The notes beneath the pieces were generated by a model that saw only the letters and a list, made by a program, of their open reading frames with translations, was not told the origin of the DNA and made no database searches. From Cacajao melanocephalus (taxonomy: Eukaryota; Chordata; Mammalia; Primates; Pitheciidae): a stretch of 64,000 nucleotides of DNA. The position numbers were made by a program, and so were the translations under genes. The stretch spans positions 1-64,000 of the forward strand of contig CAUYLG010041322.1 of the NCBI GenBank assembly GCA_963573385.1. The letters are read 5' to 3'. Shown piece after piece: positions 19,062 through 63,545 of the stretch (position 1 is its first letter; every line of letters begins with the position of its first letter).

Positions 19062-19190
19062 CTTGTATTTTTAATGGAGACAGGGTTTCACCATGTTGGC
19101 CAGGCTGGTCTCGAACTCCTGACCTCAGGAGATGCACCCACCTCAGCCTCCCAGTGTTGGGATTACAGGTGTGAGCCACCGCACCCAACC
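19062..19190 (-). mobile_element. Outer Alu, left part
   Basis: Continuation of 18587-18758; ends cacccaacc. Confidence 0.9.
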
Positions 19191-19817
19191 CAGTATCTTA
19201 TTTTTAAAAATTACTTTCTGCTCTGCCCCAAACTGCCCAGGTACTAAATATTAACAATCTCACAGGTATAACTGCTTACCTTTCTCCATTCTATGAGGGA
19301 GTTGACTTTATTATATAAAAATAGGATGATTTACTATGTGGGTCTCTGCATCTTACTTTTCCAAATGCTTAAATATTGGCAACTGTGCTGGATACTCCAT
19401 TAGCCCCTGCAAATCCCTTCCCTCTCTGCCCTCCTCTGTGCCTCAAGCCTTATCACCTTCGGCCAACCTGAGACTCTGGCAGGAGAGGAGAGGAGAGACT
19501 AGTGGGGGTGTCTCTTCCTTGGCTCCCTCCCTGCCAGATGTTGTTTCAGCAGCAGCTGTGTCCCGCACTGAAAGCCACACTCCTTTTGGGTGGCTACAAC
19601 TCTCTCTACGTTCCCAAACCCTCCCTTCTCTTGCTCCTTTAGGCTTAAGGGGTGGGTAAGAGGCCCCACACTCACCAGCCCCAGGTGGCTTCATTATCCT
19701 TATCTGCTCCCATGACTTTGTAAATAGCCCCTTCAGTGAACGCCCCACAAACATCCTTCTGAGCGGACCAGCTGTTTTGTGATGGTCCCCTGAACGGATT
19801 CAAGCAACTAATTTAAA
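19191..19817. other. Unassigned DNA
   Basis: First about 200 bases are AT-rich and possibly old LINE; the rest shows no features. Confidence 0.45.
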
Positions 19818-20055
19818 ATTCTTTTTTTTTTTTTTTTTTGAGATGAAATCTTGCCCTGTTGCCCAGGGTAGATTGTAGTGGCCCAATCTTGGCTTACTCC
19901 CTGGTTCAAGCAATTCTCGTACCTCAGCCTCCCAAGTAGCAGAGAGTCTTGCGCTGTTGCCAAGACGGTGATCTGCCTGCCTTCTAAAAATGTATAAACA
20001 TATATAGATATGAGACTTAAGATATAGCGCTAGAAATCTAGGCATGAGCCGCCTG
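19818..20055 (-). mobile_element. Rearranged Alu carrying a foreign insert
   Basis: Antisense Alu with internal losses; contains the 19981-20047 templated copy. Confidence 0.85.
19981..20047 (+). repeat. Derived copy of the 17788 block inside an Alu
   Basis: Shares the 17788-17840 sequence with a 2-bp insertion, one substitution and a 12-13-bp insertion (around gcgctagaaatc) near its end. It replaces part of the Alu at 19818-20055. Confidence 0.8.
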
Positions 20056-20445
20056 CAGAACAGTTTCCTTGAACATGCATATACTCTTCATGTGGATTTG
20101 CTAATTGTTACATTTGCCTCTTTCTCCCTTTGTATGGTTTTCTTTGAACCACTTGCAAGTTAGTAGCAGAAATCATGACATTACACATCTAAATATTTGA
20201 GCATTTATCTCCTTTCAATAAAGAGAAAAGAGATTTTCTCATATAATTGCAACACCATTATCTGACTGAGGAAATTTAACACTGATATACTATAATATAA
20301 AGTTCATAATTAGGTTTCACCAATTGGCACAATAAGTGTTTTAAAGCTGCTGTTTCTCATTAAATAATTCAAGTAAGGATTGTGTATTGCATTTAGTCAT
20401 TGTTTTTCTGTTCCTCTCTTTTTCTTTTTACTTAATTAAATTAAT
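20056..20445. mobile_element. Probable ancient LINE fragment
   Basis: tttgaaccacttgcaagtta, gaggaaatttaacactgat and tttcaccaattggcacaata resemble an old LINE 3' region; continues at 21192. Family uncertain. Confidence 0.5.
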
Positions 20446-20740
20446 TGAATTTTTTTTTTTGAGATGGAGTCTTGCTCTGTCGCTCAGGCTGGAGTGCAGT
20501 GACATAATCTCAGCTCACTGCACAGCCTCCCAGGTTCAAGTGATTCTCCTGCCTCAGCCTCCCAGGTAGCTGGGATTACAGGTGTGTGGCTCTGTGCCTT
20601 GCTAATTTTTGCATTTTTAGTAGAGACGGTGTTTCACCATGTTGCCTAGGCTGGTCTTGTACTCCTGACCTCAAGTGATCCGCCCACCTCGCCCTCCCAA
20701 GGTGCTGGGATTACAGGGGTGAACCACCATGCCTGGTCCT
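20446..20740 (-). mobile_element. Alu, full length
   Basis: Small gap around the right-arm aacctc; ends atgcctggtcc. Confidence 0.94.
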
Positions 20741-20873
20741 TTGCTAATTAATTTTTTTGATTGCTTGTTTGCAGGGACGGAGGTTTTGCCATGTTGCCCA
20801 GGCTGGTCTCAAACTCCTGCACTCAAGGGATCCTCCTGCCTGTAATGGGACTACAGGCATGAGCCACACACCT
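20741..20873 (-). mobile_element. Alu left-arm fragment
   Basis: Internal deletion between ctcctgcc and tgggactacagg. Confidence 0.85.
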
Positions 20874-20919
20874 GTATCTCTCTTTCTTTTGACAACATTA
20901 GAAATGTTAGATTATTTTT

Positions 20920-21003
20920 GACAGGCGTGGTGGCTCACTCCTGTAATCTCAGCACTTTGGGAGGCCGAGCCAGGTGGATCATTTGAGGCCAGGGGTTTGA
21001 AAC
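20920..21003 (+). mobile_element. Alu left head, fused to an inverted Alu
   Basis: Ends abruptly at ggggtttgaaac. Confidence 0.88.
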
Positions 21004-21191
21004 CTCCTCAGCCTCCTGAGTATCTGGGATTACAGGCGTGTGCCACCACACCGGCTAATTTTTTATATTTTTGGTAGAGACAGGGTTACACCATGTTGCC
21101 AGGCTGGTCTTGAACTCCTAACTTCAAGTGATCTGCCTACCTTGGCCTGGCAAAATGCTGGGATTACAGGCATGAGCCACCGCACCTAGCC
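21004..21191 (-). mobile_element. Alu left part, inverted partner
   Basis: Starts ctcctcagcctcctgag; ends gcacctagccc. Confidence 0.88.
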
Positions 21192-21450
21192 CATTGCATT
21201 TAGTTGATACATCTCTTTAGTCTTCTTAAATCTAGGCAATTGCATATCCGCCTCCTTTCTCTGTCCCCCACCACTCATTCCCCATGTGTATTTCACAACA
21301 TTGACTTTTTTTGAAGTTTTCGGGCCAGTTGTTTTGATGTATGTCCCTTCTCTTGGATTTGTCTGTTTTCCAATGATTAGATTCAGGGAAACATGTTTGA
21401 ATACTACACAGATGGCCATTAAGCCCTTTTCACGACGGAATATTAGAGGC
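21192..21450. mobile_element. Probable ancient LINE fragment, continued
   Basis: ttgatacatctctttagtct and aatgattagattcagggaa extend the 20056 element across the Alu cluster. A 107-codon antisense frame here is not a gene. Confidence 0.5.
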
Positions 21451-21569
21451 ACGTGGTCAGATATCAAGCTTGATTGTTTAGTTAAGCTGGGTTGGAATTT
21501 TGGCCTCACATTTTGCTAGTTGGGAAAATTGGTTATTGAGACGGTTTTCTAAGCTGTCAAATTGGGGGG

Positions 21570-21685
21570 TAATAATCTAGCTTCATGAGGTTGTTGAATT
21601 AATAGATGTAAGGCACTTAGAACAGCATCTGGCACATTATAAGTAACAATAAATAAACACTATTACCATTATTATTATCACTACA
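21570..21685 (+). mobile_element. MIR SINE
   Basis: ggcacttagaacagcatctg and aagtaacaataaataaac. Confidence 0.75.
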
Positions 21686-21789
21686 ATTTATAGAGGCCTT
21701 AACAGGAACATCCAGCACCTTGAACAATATATTGCTCATAGGAAACAGTCCATGAATATTTGTTAGCAGAAAGACAGCTCTATGAGAGA

Positions 21790-21904
21790 GACTGCTATCA
21801 ATTACTGCCCCATTTTACAGATGAGGAAACTGAGGCTCAGAGAGGTAAAGTAGTGACCTAGGGTCACACAGATTGCCGTTAAGTGGCAAGACCCGGGATG
21901 TGTA
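21790..21904 (-). mobile_element. MIR SINE
   Basis: cattttacagatgaggaaac core, very well preserved. Confidence 0.85.
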
Positions 21905-22080
21905 CTCAGGCATATCGGATCTGTAAAGTGAGGGATAAAGGAACCCACACGTATTTTGTAAATCCTCCAGGGCTGTGTGGATGTGAAGAACTGAATTGGA
22001 GCGCCACGCAGAGGTTCTCTGGCATACAGTATCCATCCATACAGTAGGCGCTCAATAAATGTCTGTTGCACGAATGAGGA
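21905..22080 (+). mobile_element. MIR SINE, inverted to the preceding one
   Basis: ctgtaaagtgagggataa to gtaggcgctcaataaatg, ending 100 bp before the PSMD9 promoter. Confidence 0.78.
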
Positions 22081-22179
22081 AAGAAAAGGAGTCAGCCGGG
22101 GCGAGATCATCCCCTAGCGCAGGTCCGCAACTGCGTGGGGAATCCATTTCGCCCGACGCTACTCCTGCCGGGTCAAATA

Positions 22180-22381
22180 GGCGCACGTTTTCCGGAAGGG
22201 TGCGGCTTCCGGTGACCCAGCTCCGCCCCAAGCCCCGCCTCCCAATTCCCGCCCTTTGCCTCTTCGCGCTCGCGGACAGCTACGGTATTTTGGCCCACGG
22301 GCGGAGCCGTAGTCACGGTCTCCTAGGGTGTCGTCCGTAGCCCGGGAGCCGGGTGTCTGGAATAGCTGCCCACAGTTCACG
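22180..22381 (+). promoter_or_regulatory. PSMD9: PSMD9 promoter and 5' UTR, GC-rich
   Basis: CpG-rich block just upstream of the ATG. ETS-type cores ccggaag (22192-22198) and cttccgg (22206-22212) face each other 7 bp apart. GC boxes ccgcccc (22223-22229) and ccccgcctccc (22233-22243) follow. No TATA box is seen, which is typical of a housekeeping proteasome gene. The transcription start is probably 22300-22340 (inference). In human annotation, as I recall it, a long HPD transcript starts head-to-head with PSMD9 here, so the block may act in both directions. Confidence 0.8.
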
Positions 22382-50450
<28,069 letters not shown>

Positions 50451-50753
50451 TTGTCCTTGGGAACAGTTATGGAAGGCATCTTCCCTTGCTCTGGACTTGG
50501 GTCTAGGGATTTCCTCGTTGTCTTCTCTCCCTGAAGCATAAGGATCTGGAAGAGGCTTGTAGCCTGAACTTCTGGACGCTGGCAGTGCTGTGGCCCACCA
50601 GTGTCACCTCTCTGGATTAAGGCATTCTTAAACACTTGTGCTTGGCGTCTTTTGCAAATTAGGCCATGGCCCTAAATGGGAGTTCTCCAGATTGTGGGCA
50701 AGTGGGCGGCAGTTATTCTGGCAGATGCTGATGTGATTATTATCATTATTTTT

Positions 50754-50759
50754 AATAAA
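50754..50759 (+). terminator. Candidate proximal poly(A) signal of PSMD9
   Basis: AATAAA about 300 nt after the stop, followed within 40 nt by the modestly GU-rich tgctgatatgaccctgttgt. It would give a short, Alu-free 3' UTR. Confidence 0.5.
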
Positions 50760-51107
50760 CAGAGTTTTACAGTGCTGATATGACCCTGTTGTCACCCCAA
50801 CTGAATTTCTTTTGAACTCCCTAAACCAAAGCTCGGATGGGGTCAGAACAGCTTCATAGAAAGTTGGGCAAAACAAGCCAGCAAGTGCGAAGTCAGGATT
50901 TGACCAACACATTTCTTTGCACTGAGGGCTTGCTGCTGTGGATTCTGAAATTGCTAAGTAGTTCTGTGCTTCCTCAGCGGCTGGGCCGTTTGGACCACAG
51001 GAGCTCCCTTCAGAGAATGGGAAAGCCTGGAGGTAGTCCAGTGTGGTGTCGTGTCAGCTTCCTCTTTAGGATCCCACCAGAGGGCAGCAAGCTCCTTTCA
51101 CTTTGGT

Positions 51108-51117
51108 AATAAATAAA
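51108..51117 (+). terminator. Candidate middle poly(A) signal of PSMD9 (overlapping AATAAATAAA)
   Basis: Two overlapping AATAAA hexamers. The U/GU-rich element just downstream (ttttctgtgtttttg) is the T-rich tail of the antisense Alu that begins at about 51128. Confidence 0.5.
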
Positions 51118-51127
51118 AGCCTCTACG

Positions 51128-51417
51128 TTTTTCTGTGTTTTTGTTTTTTGGAGACAGGGTCTTGCTTTGTCACCCAGGCTGGAGTGCAGTGCTATGATCA
51201 ATGATCACTGAAGCCTCGACCACCTGGGCATTGCCTCAGCCACCCATGTATCTGGGACCACAGGTGTGTGCCACCATGCATAGCTAATTTATTTTTTGTA
51301 GAGACAGGGTCTCCCTGTGTTGATCAGGTTGGTCTCAAACTCCCAGGCTCAAGCAAGCCTCCTGCTTTGGCCTCCTAAAGCGTTGGGATCACAGGCATGA
51401 GCCACTGCGCTCAGCCC
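51128..51417 (-). mobile_element. Alu in PSMD9 3' UTR
   Basis: AluJ-like; its T-rich tail follows the middle poly(A) signal. Confidence 0.93.
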
Positions 51418-51563
51418 ACTTCTAGTTTGACTTTTTATAATTGAACTTCCCAGCTATGCCCTGAGATCAGTACTAATTTGTAAACTGCTGAGGTGTGAAT
51501 AGGAATGGGTAGTGCTGACAGATCAGACTTCTTGAAAATGCTTATTCTTCCTCCCTTTTTGTC

Positions 51564-51859
51564 TTTTTTTTTTTTTTGAGACTGAGTTTCGCTTTTGTTG
51601 CCCAGGCTGGAATGCAGTGGCACGATCTCAGCTCACTGCAACCTTTGCCCCCAGTTCAAGGGATTCTTCTGCCTCAGCCTCCGAGTAGCTGGGATTACAG
51701 GTGGCCGCCAGCAAGCCAGGCTAATTTTTTTGTACTTTTAGTAGAGACGGGGTTTTACCATGTTGGCCAGGCTGGTCTCGAACTCCAGACCTCAGGCAAT
51801 CCACCCACCCTGGGCTCCCAAAGTGCTGGGATTACAGACGTGAGTTGCCGCGCCCAGCC
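51564..51859 (-). mobile_element. Alu in PSMD9 3' UTR
   Basis: Same orientation as the previous; ends gcgcccagcc. Confidence 0.94.
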
Positions 51860-52275
51860 TTGTCTCTTTTAGGATGGTAATATGAGTCCCAGTGATTCCT
51901 GCCGATGCTTTGAATTTCCTCTTCTCCATAATATCACAGTGTTTATTTCCCCAGTTCTTGCACACCACTTTTTGTTTCGGCAGTTCTGCCAGGTAACCCT
52001 GTGTTCTTTGGGACTGGTTTTGCTGCGATTGGATACAGATACCAGCTCGCCTTGATGGGATCAGTATTGCTGTGTGCTTCCAGCCACGGGTTCTCATGCT
52101 CAATTCCAAAGCCCTCCTATTGGGCAAATTCCCTCAAACTGTATTTGACCCAACAGCCACACATGTATTCCCCTCTGGTAGCCACAGACATGCTGTGTTT
52201 ACCAATGTTTGCTGTTTAAATTGCATGTTCTAATTCCAAGTATTTTCCAGTCTCTGTTTATAAATCTCAGACTAT

Positions 52276-52281
52276 AATAAA
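52276..52281 (+). terminator. Candidate distal poly(A) signal of PSMD9
   Basis: AATAAA followed by cagtttatccttttttatt, a U-rich downstream element, and then the CFAP251 promoter region. Gene length here agrees with human PSMD9 as I remember it. Confidence 0.6.
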
Positions 52282-52300
52282 TACAGCTTGCCTCAGTTTA

Positions 52301-52799
52301 TCCTTTTTTATTTTGAGAAGTATGCATATTAATCAAATTACCATCACTGGGGCATGGCAGTGGGGGCGGGGAGAATTATTCACATTCTCCTAAAAGAACA
52401 GCAGCAAAGGGCCTTCTGCCTCAGTGGCTCTGGCTTGTTTCCCTCAGGGTTCCCAGTGGAAACCCGTTACCATCTTCCGTAAGATTCTAGTGGAGAGTCA
52501 CTTTGACGCGAAATGATCCTAATAGATTTAGCCAGACTGGTTTTGCAGAAACGCTCTGTGCTGAGAACTGGAAACGATTGCACCCTATGTCATATCTGCC
52601 TCCACCAGCTGGGACTGTCTGCAACACGCGGTGCCCGGTGAGGACGCAGGCAGGACAGTTTTGTGCTGCATCCATGAGACCTGGAAATTCTGTTTGCTTT
52701 TGGAAAAAAGAGTATTGTATCCGAGTTCATACTTCTCCACCCCATCTTGCCAAGGCTGCGGAAAGTAAAAATTGGCAGTATTGGCCACTGCAGCGGGGA
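52301..52799. other. PSMD9-CFAP251 intergenic DNA
   Basis: Single-copy; no coding feature supported despite open frames on both strands. Confidence 0.55.
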
Positions 52800-52869
52800 C
52801 GGGACCATGGGAAAATGGGGGTCGAGAGAGCGGGAGAAGGAAAGCGAGGAAAGCCGATGCCGCCAGCAA

Positions 52870-52884
52870 CCGGCAGGGGGCGCG
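52870..52884 (+). promoter_or_regulatory. CTCF-like core site
   Basis: ccggcagggggcgcg matches the CTCF core CC-N3-AGGGGGCGC. It sits between the 3' end of PSMD9 and the CFAP251 start. Confidence 0.55.
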
Positions 52885-52909
52885 CCGGCCACGCTCGCCA
52901 CCGCTTCCT

Positions 52910-52921
52910 GGTCACGTGACC
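52910..52921. promoter_or_regulatory. 12-bp perfect palindromic E-box
   Basis: ggtcacgtgacc, a CACGTG core with symmetric flanks of the USF/TFE3-MITF type, 48 bp before the X-box. Confidence 0.6.
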
Positions 52922-52968
52922 GCCACGCCGCCCTGTCGCTTTCGGGCCTGTCGCTTCCGGCGGCGGCG

Positions 52969-52982
52969 GTTTCCATGGGGAC
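52969..52982 (+). promoter_or_regulatory. RFX X-box motif
   Basis: gtttccatggggac fits every position of the X-box consensus RYYNYY-N(1-3)-RRNRAC. A further half-site-like ggcaac lies at 52994-52999. RFX2/RFX3 sites mark promoters of motile-cilia genes, which suits CFAP251. Confidence 0.75.
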
Positions 52983-53330
52983 GGAGCTTGGGTGGCAACC
53001 AGAACTAGGGAGCTGGTGGAGAAGGTGGCGGCTGCTGGAAGGAGGCCCGGGAGGTGGCTGAGGGGTCCAGGCAGCGGGACGACTCTGGCCTTTTGAGGAC
53101 TGGGGTGGGTTCTCTCTGTAAGTCTGGGGCGGAGGCCACGGGGCCTTGGCAGGGGTCCCCGGCCTGGCGGGGTCTGGCGCCTCTTGGGGGGCGCTCACCT
53201 GACCCGGGCCTTGTGGGGCCTGGGGCGGCCCCAGAAGACCTGAGTTGGAGGCAGAGGCCGCACCTGGGCTTTAATCCCCCTGCGGAGCCACGCACCTGGC
53301 ACCCCTGCCCCAAACCCTTGCGGCTCGAAA

Positions 53331-53827
<497 letters not shown>

Positions 53828-54179
53828 TCATTATTTAATTACTTTTTTTTTTCTAGAGATGAATTTGAGGAGCTGATACATTTAGTGCTAAGACGTTAAG
53901 AAATAGAAATACGTTTTCTACCCTGTACTCTTTGGGACTTTATTTTCAAAGAGTTGAGTTATCTTATTCTAATGTCAACGAAAATGTGGAGATTGTTGTT
54001 GTTGTTCTGGATCCAACTCTTTAGGCATAAAGTATCCATCCTTGTTTTCCTAGTTCAATCTCTTGTTATAAGGAATAACTGAGAGATATGTCCGAAGGCT
54101 TTCAGACTTCATTTCTTTGCACATTCGGGTTGGTTTTCTCTCAAATAATAACAATTACTACAATTTTTTCAAGCTGCAT
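53828..54179. other. Intron DNA, nothing recognised
   Basis: AT-rich, single-copy by eye. Confidence 0.45.
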
Positions 54180-54395
54180 GTGCCAGAACTGTTTTGAACA
54201 TTTTATATGTGTTAGCTCTTCTTTACAACAACCCTAGAATTTAGGATTATTCTTTTTATTTTGCCCATGAGAAAATGTGGGCTGTGAAGGGTGAAGTGAC
54301 TTGCCCAACATCACAGAGCAAGTGCCTGGTGGAAATGGGATTCAGTGCTAGGACAACTGAAAGCAAGGCCCACACTTTTAACCGCAACACTACTC
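54180..54395 (-). mobile_element. MIR SINE
   Basis: ctttacaacaaccctagaat, cccaacatcacagagcaagt. Confidence 0.8.
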
Positions 54396-54516
54396 TGCTG
54401 CTTCTTGCAGTCCTGTTTCTAGAATTGTTGTTAATATGTGGGTTATGCATTTTGCTGCCTGTGGGAATATGAATATATTTTAAAAGAGTTAGAATCCTCC
54501 AAGTATTTTATTCCTA

Positions 54517-55207
<691 letters not shown>

Positions 55208-55228
55208 AGAAATATGACATTCCTTTTT

Positions 55229-55517
<289 letters not shown>

Positions 55518-55664
55518 TGACATTCTTTTTATTCCTGTGGAAAGGGACCAGAGCCAGTTGTGCACATTTATTAGGTTAGCATACTAGGAAATGGAAATGG
55601 AAAGCCGAGGGGCTGACTGGTTATTATGGTCAAAATCTCTCTAGAGGAAACTCTACAGAGAAGG

Positions 55665-58078
<2,414 letters not shown>

Positions 58079-58205
58079 GTAAGTAGAATGCTTTTACACT
58101 TCCCCCAGCGCTTTGAGAGTATTGTGCAATAGGGAATTTTATGCATGTGGGGAAAAAAAAACCCACCAGAAGGATACTTTTTAAACTAATAATAGACTTG
58201 TGTCT

Positions 58206-58514
<309 letters not shown>

Positions 58515-59570
58515 AGACTTGCGTCTTTTAAAGTTAAGAGCTTCGACTGGAACATGTGTGACTGAACGTGAACTTGAGAGCTGCATCTGGGTTCAATCGT
58601 GTTGCTCAGCAGGCAGGAAATTCCGGACATAGTTTGTCTGTTGCATAGGGCACTATTTTGTGTGGGAGATTCAAACTCCATTCCACCCTCTCCCCAGCTT
58701 CCTCTCCCTCTTCTTCCCCCTACTTTCCCTTATCTCTCCTCCCCTCCAATCTCCTCTCCTTTTTCTCTTTCAGTTGTAAAATTCTTCCCTTATGCCACAA
58801 TTCCACCCCTTTCCCTTCTTGCCCCACCTCTTCTGCCTTGATATCATGCCCCCCAAACCATCCATTCCAAGAGGGTCCCAGAGTGGAAGGTAATGGAGGA
58901 GTGAAAGCTGCCGTGAAAAGCCCCAGGCGGTCCAGAGGACTCTGCCTTTGCCACTGCTGAAAATATTCCAGGGAGGCACCATCTGCGAGGAATAAAAATA
59001 TTATCATTTACCAAGAGAAGGAAAAGGAGGGGTTTTTTCCTTCTTCCTCCATCTGCTACTTTCTGAAAATTGTTTCCTAGGATTCATCCTTCCTGTAGAT
59101 TCATGCCTTTGGAAGATGTGGAAGTGACTGAATGGATATCAAACACTTAATGTAGTTCCTAACACACAGTGTGTACTCAGTAACTGTCCGCAACTGTGTG
59201 GCAGTGGTGATGACGGAGGCAAGACGTCTGGAGGGAAATGCAGACACTGAAGACCTCCTTTCTGCAGATTGGGCTTCATATGAGCCCAGTGTCACAGCTT
59301 CTCTCCCATCACGTGCAACTGTTCAGTCTGAGAAAAGAATACTTGAACTTTAGGGCCCACAGAGACTCTTGTCTTTTTTAGCCAGCAAACATAAATTAGG
59401 TACTATCTCTAAGGAGAAGGTGGGTTCTTTGTGTCAGGGGCCAGTTATCTCGACAGGAGCCACTCCCCAGGTTTGGGTCTTTGTTAGCCTTTGTCTCATT
59501 GCAGAACCAAAATTTTTCTAGACTGTCTCCCTTTGCAAATTACTTTAGGCCTTTTTTTTTTTTTTAATTA
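58515..59570. other. CFAP251 intron DNA
   Basis: Single-copy with the 58680 pyrimidine stretch; 59135-59210 (cctaacacacagtgtgtact) is MIR-like. No exon found. Confidence 0.5.
58680..58780 (+). repeat. Pyrimidine-rich low-complexity stretch
   Basis: Dense cctctcccc/ctttttctct DNA ending in cag. It resembles a splice acceptor, but no CFAP251 reading frame continues after it. Confidence 0.6.
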
Positions 59571-59712
59571 TTTTTCTTTTCTTTTTTTTTTTTTTAAAGA
59601 TGGGGTTTCACCATGATGGCCAGGCTGGTCTTGAACTCCTGACCTCAGGTGATCCACCCACCTCGGCCTCCCGAAGTGCTAGGATTACAGGTGTGAGCCA
59701 CCGCGCCCGGGC
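59571..59712 (-). mobile_element. Alu left arm
   Basis: agatggggtttcaccatga to gcgcccgggc. Confidence 0.88.
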
Positions 59713-59715
59713 TCT

Positions 59716-59815
59716 TTTTTTTTTTGTTTTGTTTTGTTTTTAAGAGACAGAGCCCTGCTGTGTTGCCCAGGCTGTACTAGAACTCAGTCTTCACACCTCA
59801 GCCTCCTGAAATTTC
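59716..59815 (-). mobile_element. Alu fragment
   Basis: agagacagagccctgctgtg; rapidly decays. Confidence 0.75.
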
Positions 59816-59895
59816 TCTAGCTTTTTGCATGTATATTCTTTCTTTTTCCTTTAGTTTCCTTTTCTTTCTCCTTTATTATTTTTTCTTTTTGTTTT

Positions 59896-60056
59896 TCTTT
59901 ATTTTGAGACAGGCTCTCACTCTATCACCCAGACTGGAGTGCAGCGGTGCGATCACGGTTCACTGCAACCTCCGCCTCCCGGGTTCAATGTATCTTCCCA
60001 CCTCAGCCTCCTGACTATCTGGGACTACAGGCGTGTATCACCACACCCAGCTAATT
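59896..60056 (-). mobile_element. Outer Alu, right part
   Basis: Broken at cccagctaatttt; resumes at 60374. Confidence 0.92.
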
Positions 60057-60373
60057 TTATTTTATTTATTTTTATTTTATTTACTTATTTTTTTGAGACG
60101 GAGCCTCGCTCTGTCGTCCAGGCTGGAGTGCAGTGGCGTGATCTTGGCTCACGGCAACCTCCACCTCCCGGGTTCAAGCAATTCTCCTGCCTCAGCCTCC
60201 TGAGTAGCTGGGATTATAGGCATGCGCCACCACGCCTGGCTAATTTTTGTATTTTTAGTAGAGATGGGGTTTCACCATGTTTGCCAGGATGGTCTGGATC
60301 TCTTGACCTTGTGATCCACCCACCTTGGCCTCCCAAAGTGCTGGAATTACAGGTGTGAGCCATGCGCCTGGAC
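60057..60373 (-). mobile_element. Inner Alu inserted in an Alu
   Basis: AluY-like tctggatctcttgacctt; long (tttta)n tail. Confidence 0.93.
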
Positions 60374-60510
60374 TAATTTTAAAAATCTTTTGTAGAGATG
60401 GGGTCTCACTATGTCTCTCATGCTGGTCTTGAACTCCTAAACTCAAGCAGTCCTCCTGCCTTGGCCTCCCAAAGTGTTGAGATTATAGGTGTGAGCTACT
60501 GTACCTGGCC
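60374..60510 (-). mobile_element. Outer Alu, left part
   Basis: Restarts taattttaaaaatctttt; ends gtacctggcc. Confidence 0.92.
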
Positions 60511-60547
60511 TCTATTTTTTCTTTTTATTAAAACTATTCAGTGTTTG

Positions 60548-62390
<1,843 letters not shown>

Positions 62391-62687
62391 CTTTTTTTTT
62401 TTTTTGGATAGGATCTTGCTGTGTTGCCCAGGCTGGAGTGCAGCAGCAGGATCTTGGTTCACTGCAACCTCTGCCTCCTAGGCTCAGTCGATCCTCCTGC
62501 TTTAGCTTCCTGAGTAGCTGGGATTACAGGTGCACACCACCATGCCTGGCTAATTTTTATATATTTTTTAGAGATGGGGTTTCACCATGTTGCCCAGGCT
62601 GGTCTTGAACTCCTGGGATCAAGCAGTCCACCCACCTTGGCCTCCTAACGTTCTGGGATTACAGGCATGAGCCATTGCGCCCAGCCT
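62391..62687 (-). mobile_element. Alu, AluJ-like
   Basis: Ends gcgcccagcc. Confidence 0.93.
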
Positions 62688-63344
<657 letters not shown>

Positions 63345-63545
63345 CACTGATCTTTTTATTGTCTCCACAGTTTTGCCTTTTCTAGAACGTCATAGAGTTG
63401 GAATCATGTAATATGCAGCCTTTTCAGAGTGCTTCATTCATTTAGCAACATGCATGTGACTTTCCTCCATACCTTTTTGTGGCTTCATAATTCTTTTTTT
63501 TTTCTTGCTGAATAATATTGCATGGTCTGTATGTGTCACAGTTGG
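63345..63545 (-). mobile_element. L1M, continued
   Basis: ttttgccttttctagaacgt, gctgaataatattgcatggt. Confidence 0.85.

Larger units (their letters stand above)
50451..52300 (+). other. PSMD9: PSMD9 3' untranslated region (probable extent)
   Basis: Runs from the stop codon to the last plausible poly(A) signal before the CFAP251 promoter. It holds two antisense Alus (51128-51417, 51564-51859) and about 1.2 kb of otherwise single-copy sequence. The distal end is inferred from the AATAAA at 52276 followed by a U-rich stretch; a shorter form ending near 50780 or 51140 is equally possible. Confidence 0.7.
52800..53330 (+). promoter_or_regulatory. CFAP251: CpG-rich promoter region of CFAP251
   Basis: CpG frequency jumps relative to its surroundings. 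Contains a CTCF-like core, a CACGTG palindrome, an ETS core cttccgg (52954-52960) and an RFX X-box, then GC-rich DNA with a strong candidate donor gtaagt at 53118-53123 that could end the non-coding first exon. No TATA box. PSMD9 ends just upstream in the same orientation. Confidence 0.8.

Noticed and set aside
21186..21509. 107-codon antisense frame left of PSMD9
   Set aside because: Lies in an ancient LINE-like fragment with no splice or family support.
52503..52919. 138-codon + strand frame upstream of CFAP251
   Set aside because: No family resemblance; stop-poor GC-rich promoter DNA explains it.
55626..55664. In-frame ATG 13 codons upstream of the CFAP251 start
   Set aside because: It precedes the apparent splice acceptor at 55643-55644, and the human protein as I recall begins MSDAEEAPR.
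58680..58960. Possible extra CFAP251 exon after the pyrimidine stretch ending in cag
   Set aside because: Frames after it do not match the protein expected next, and no donor keeps phase 0.
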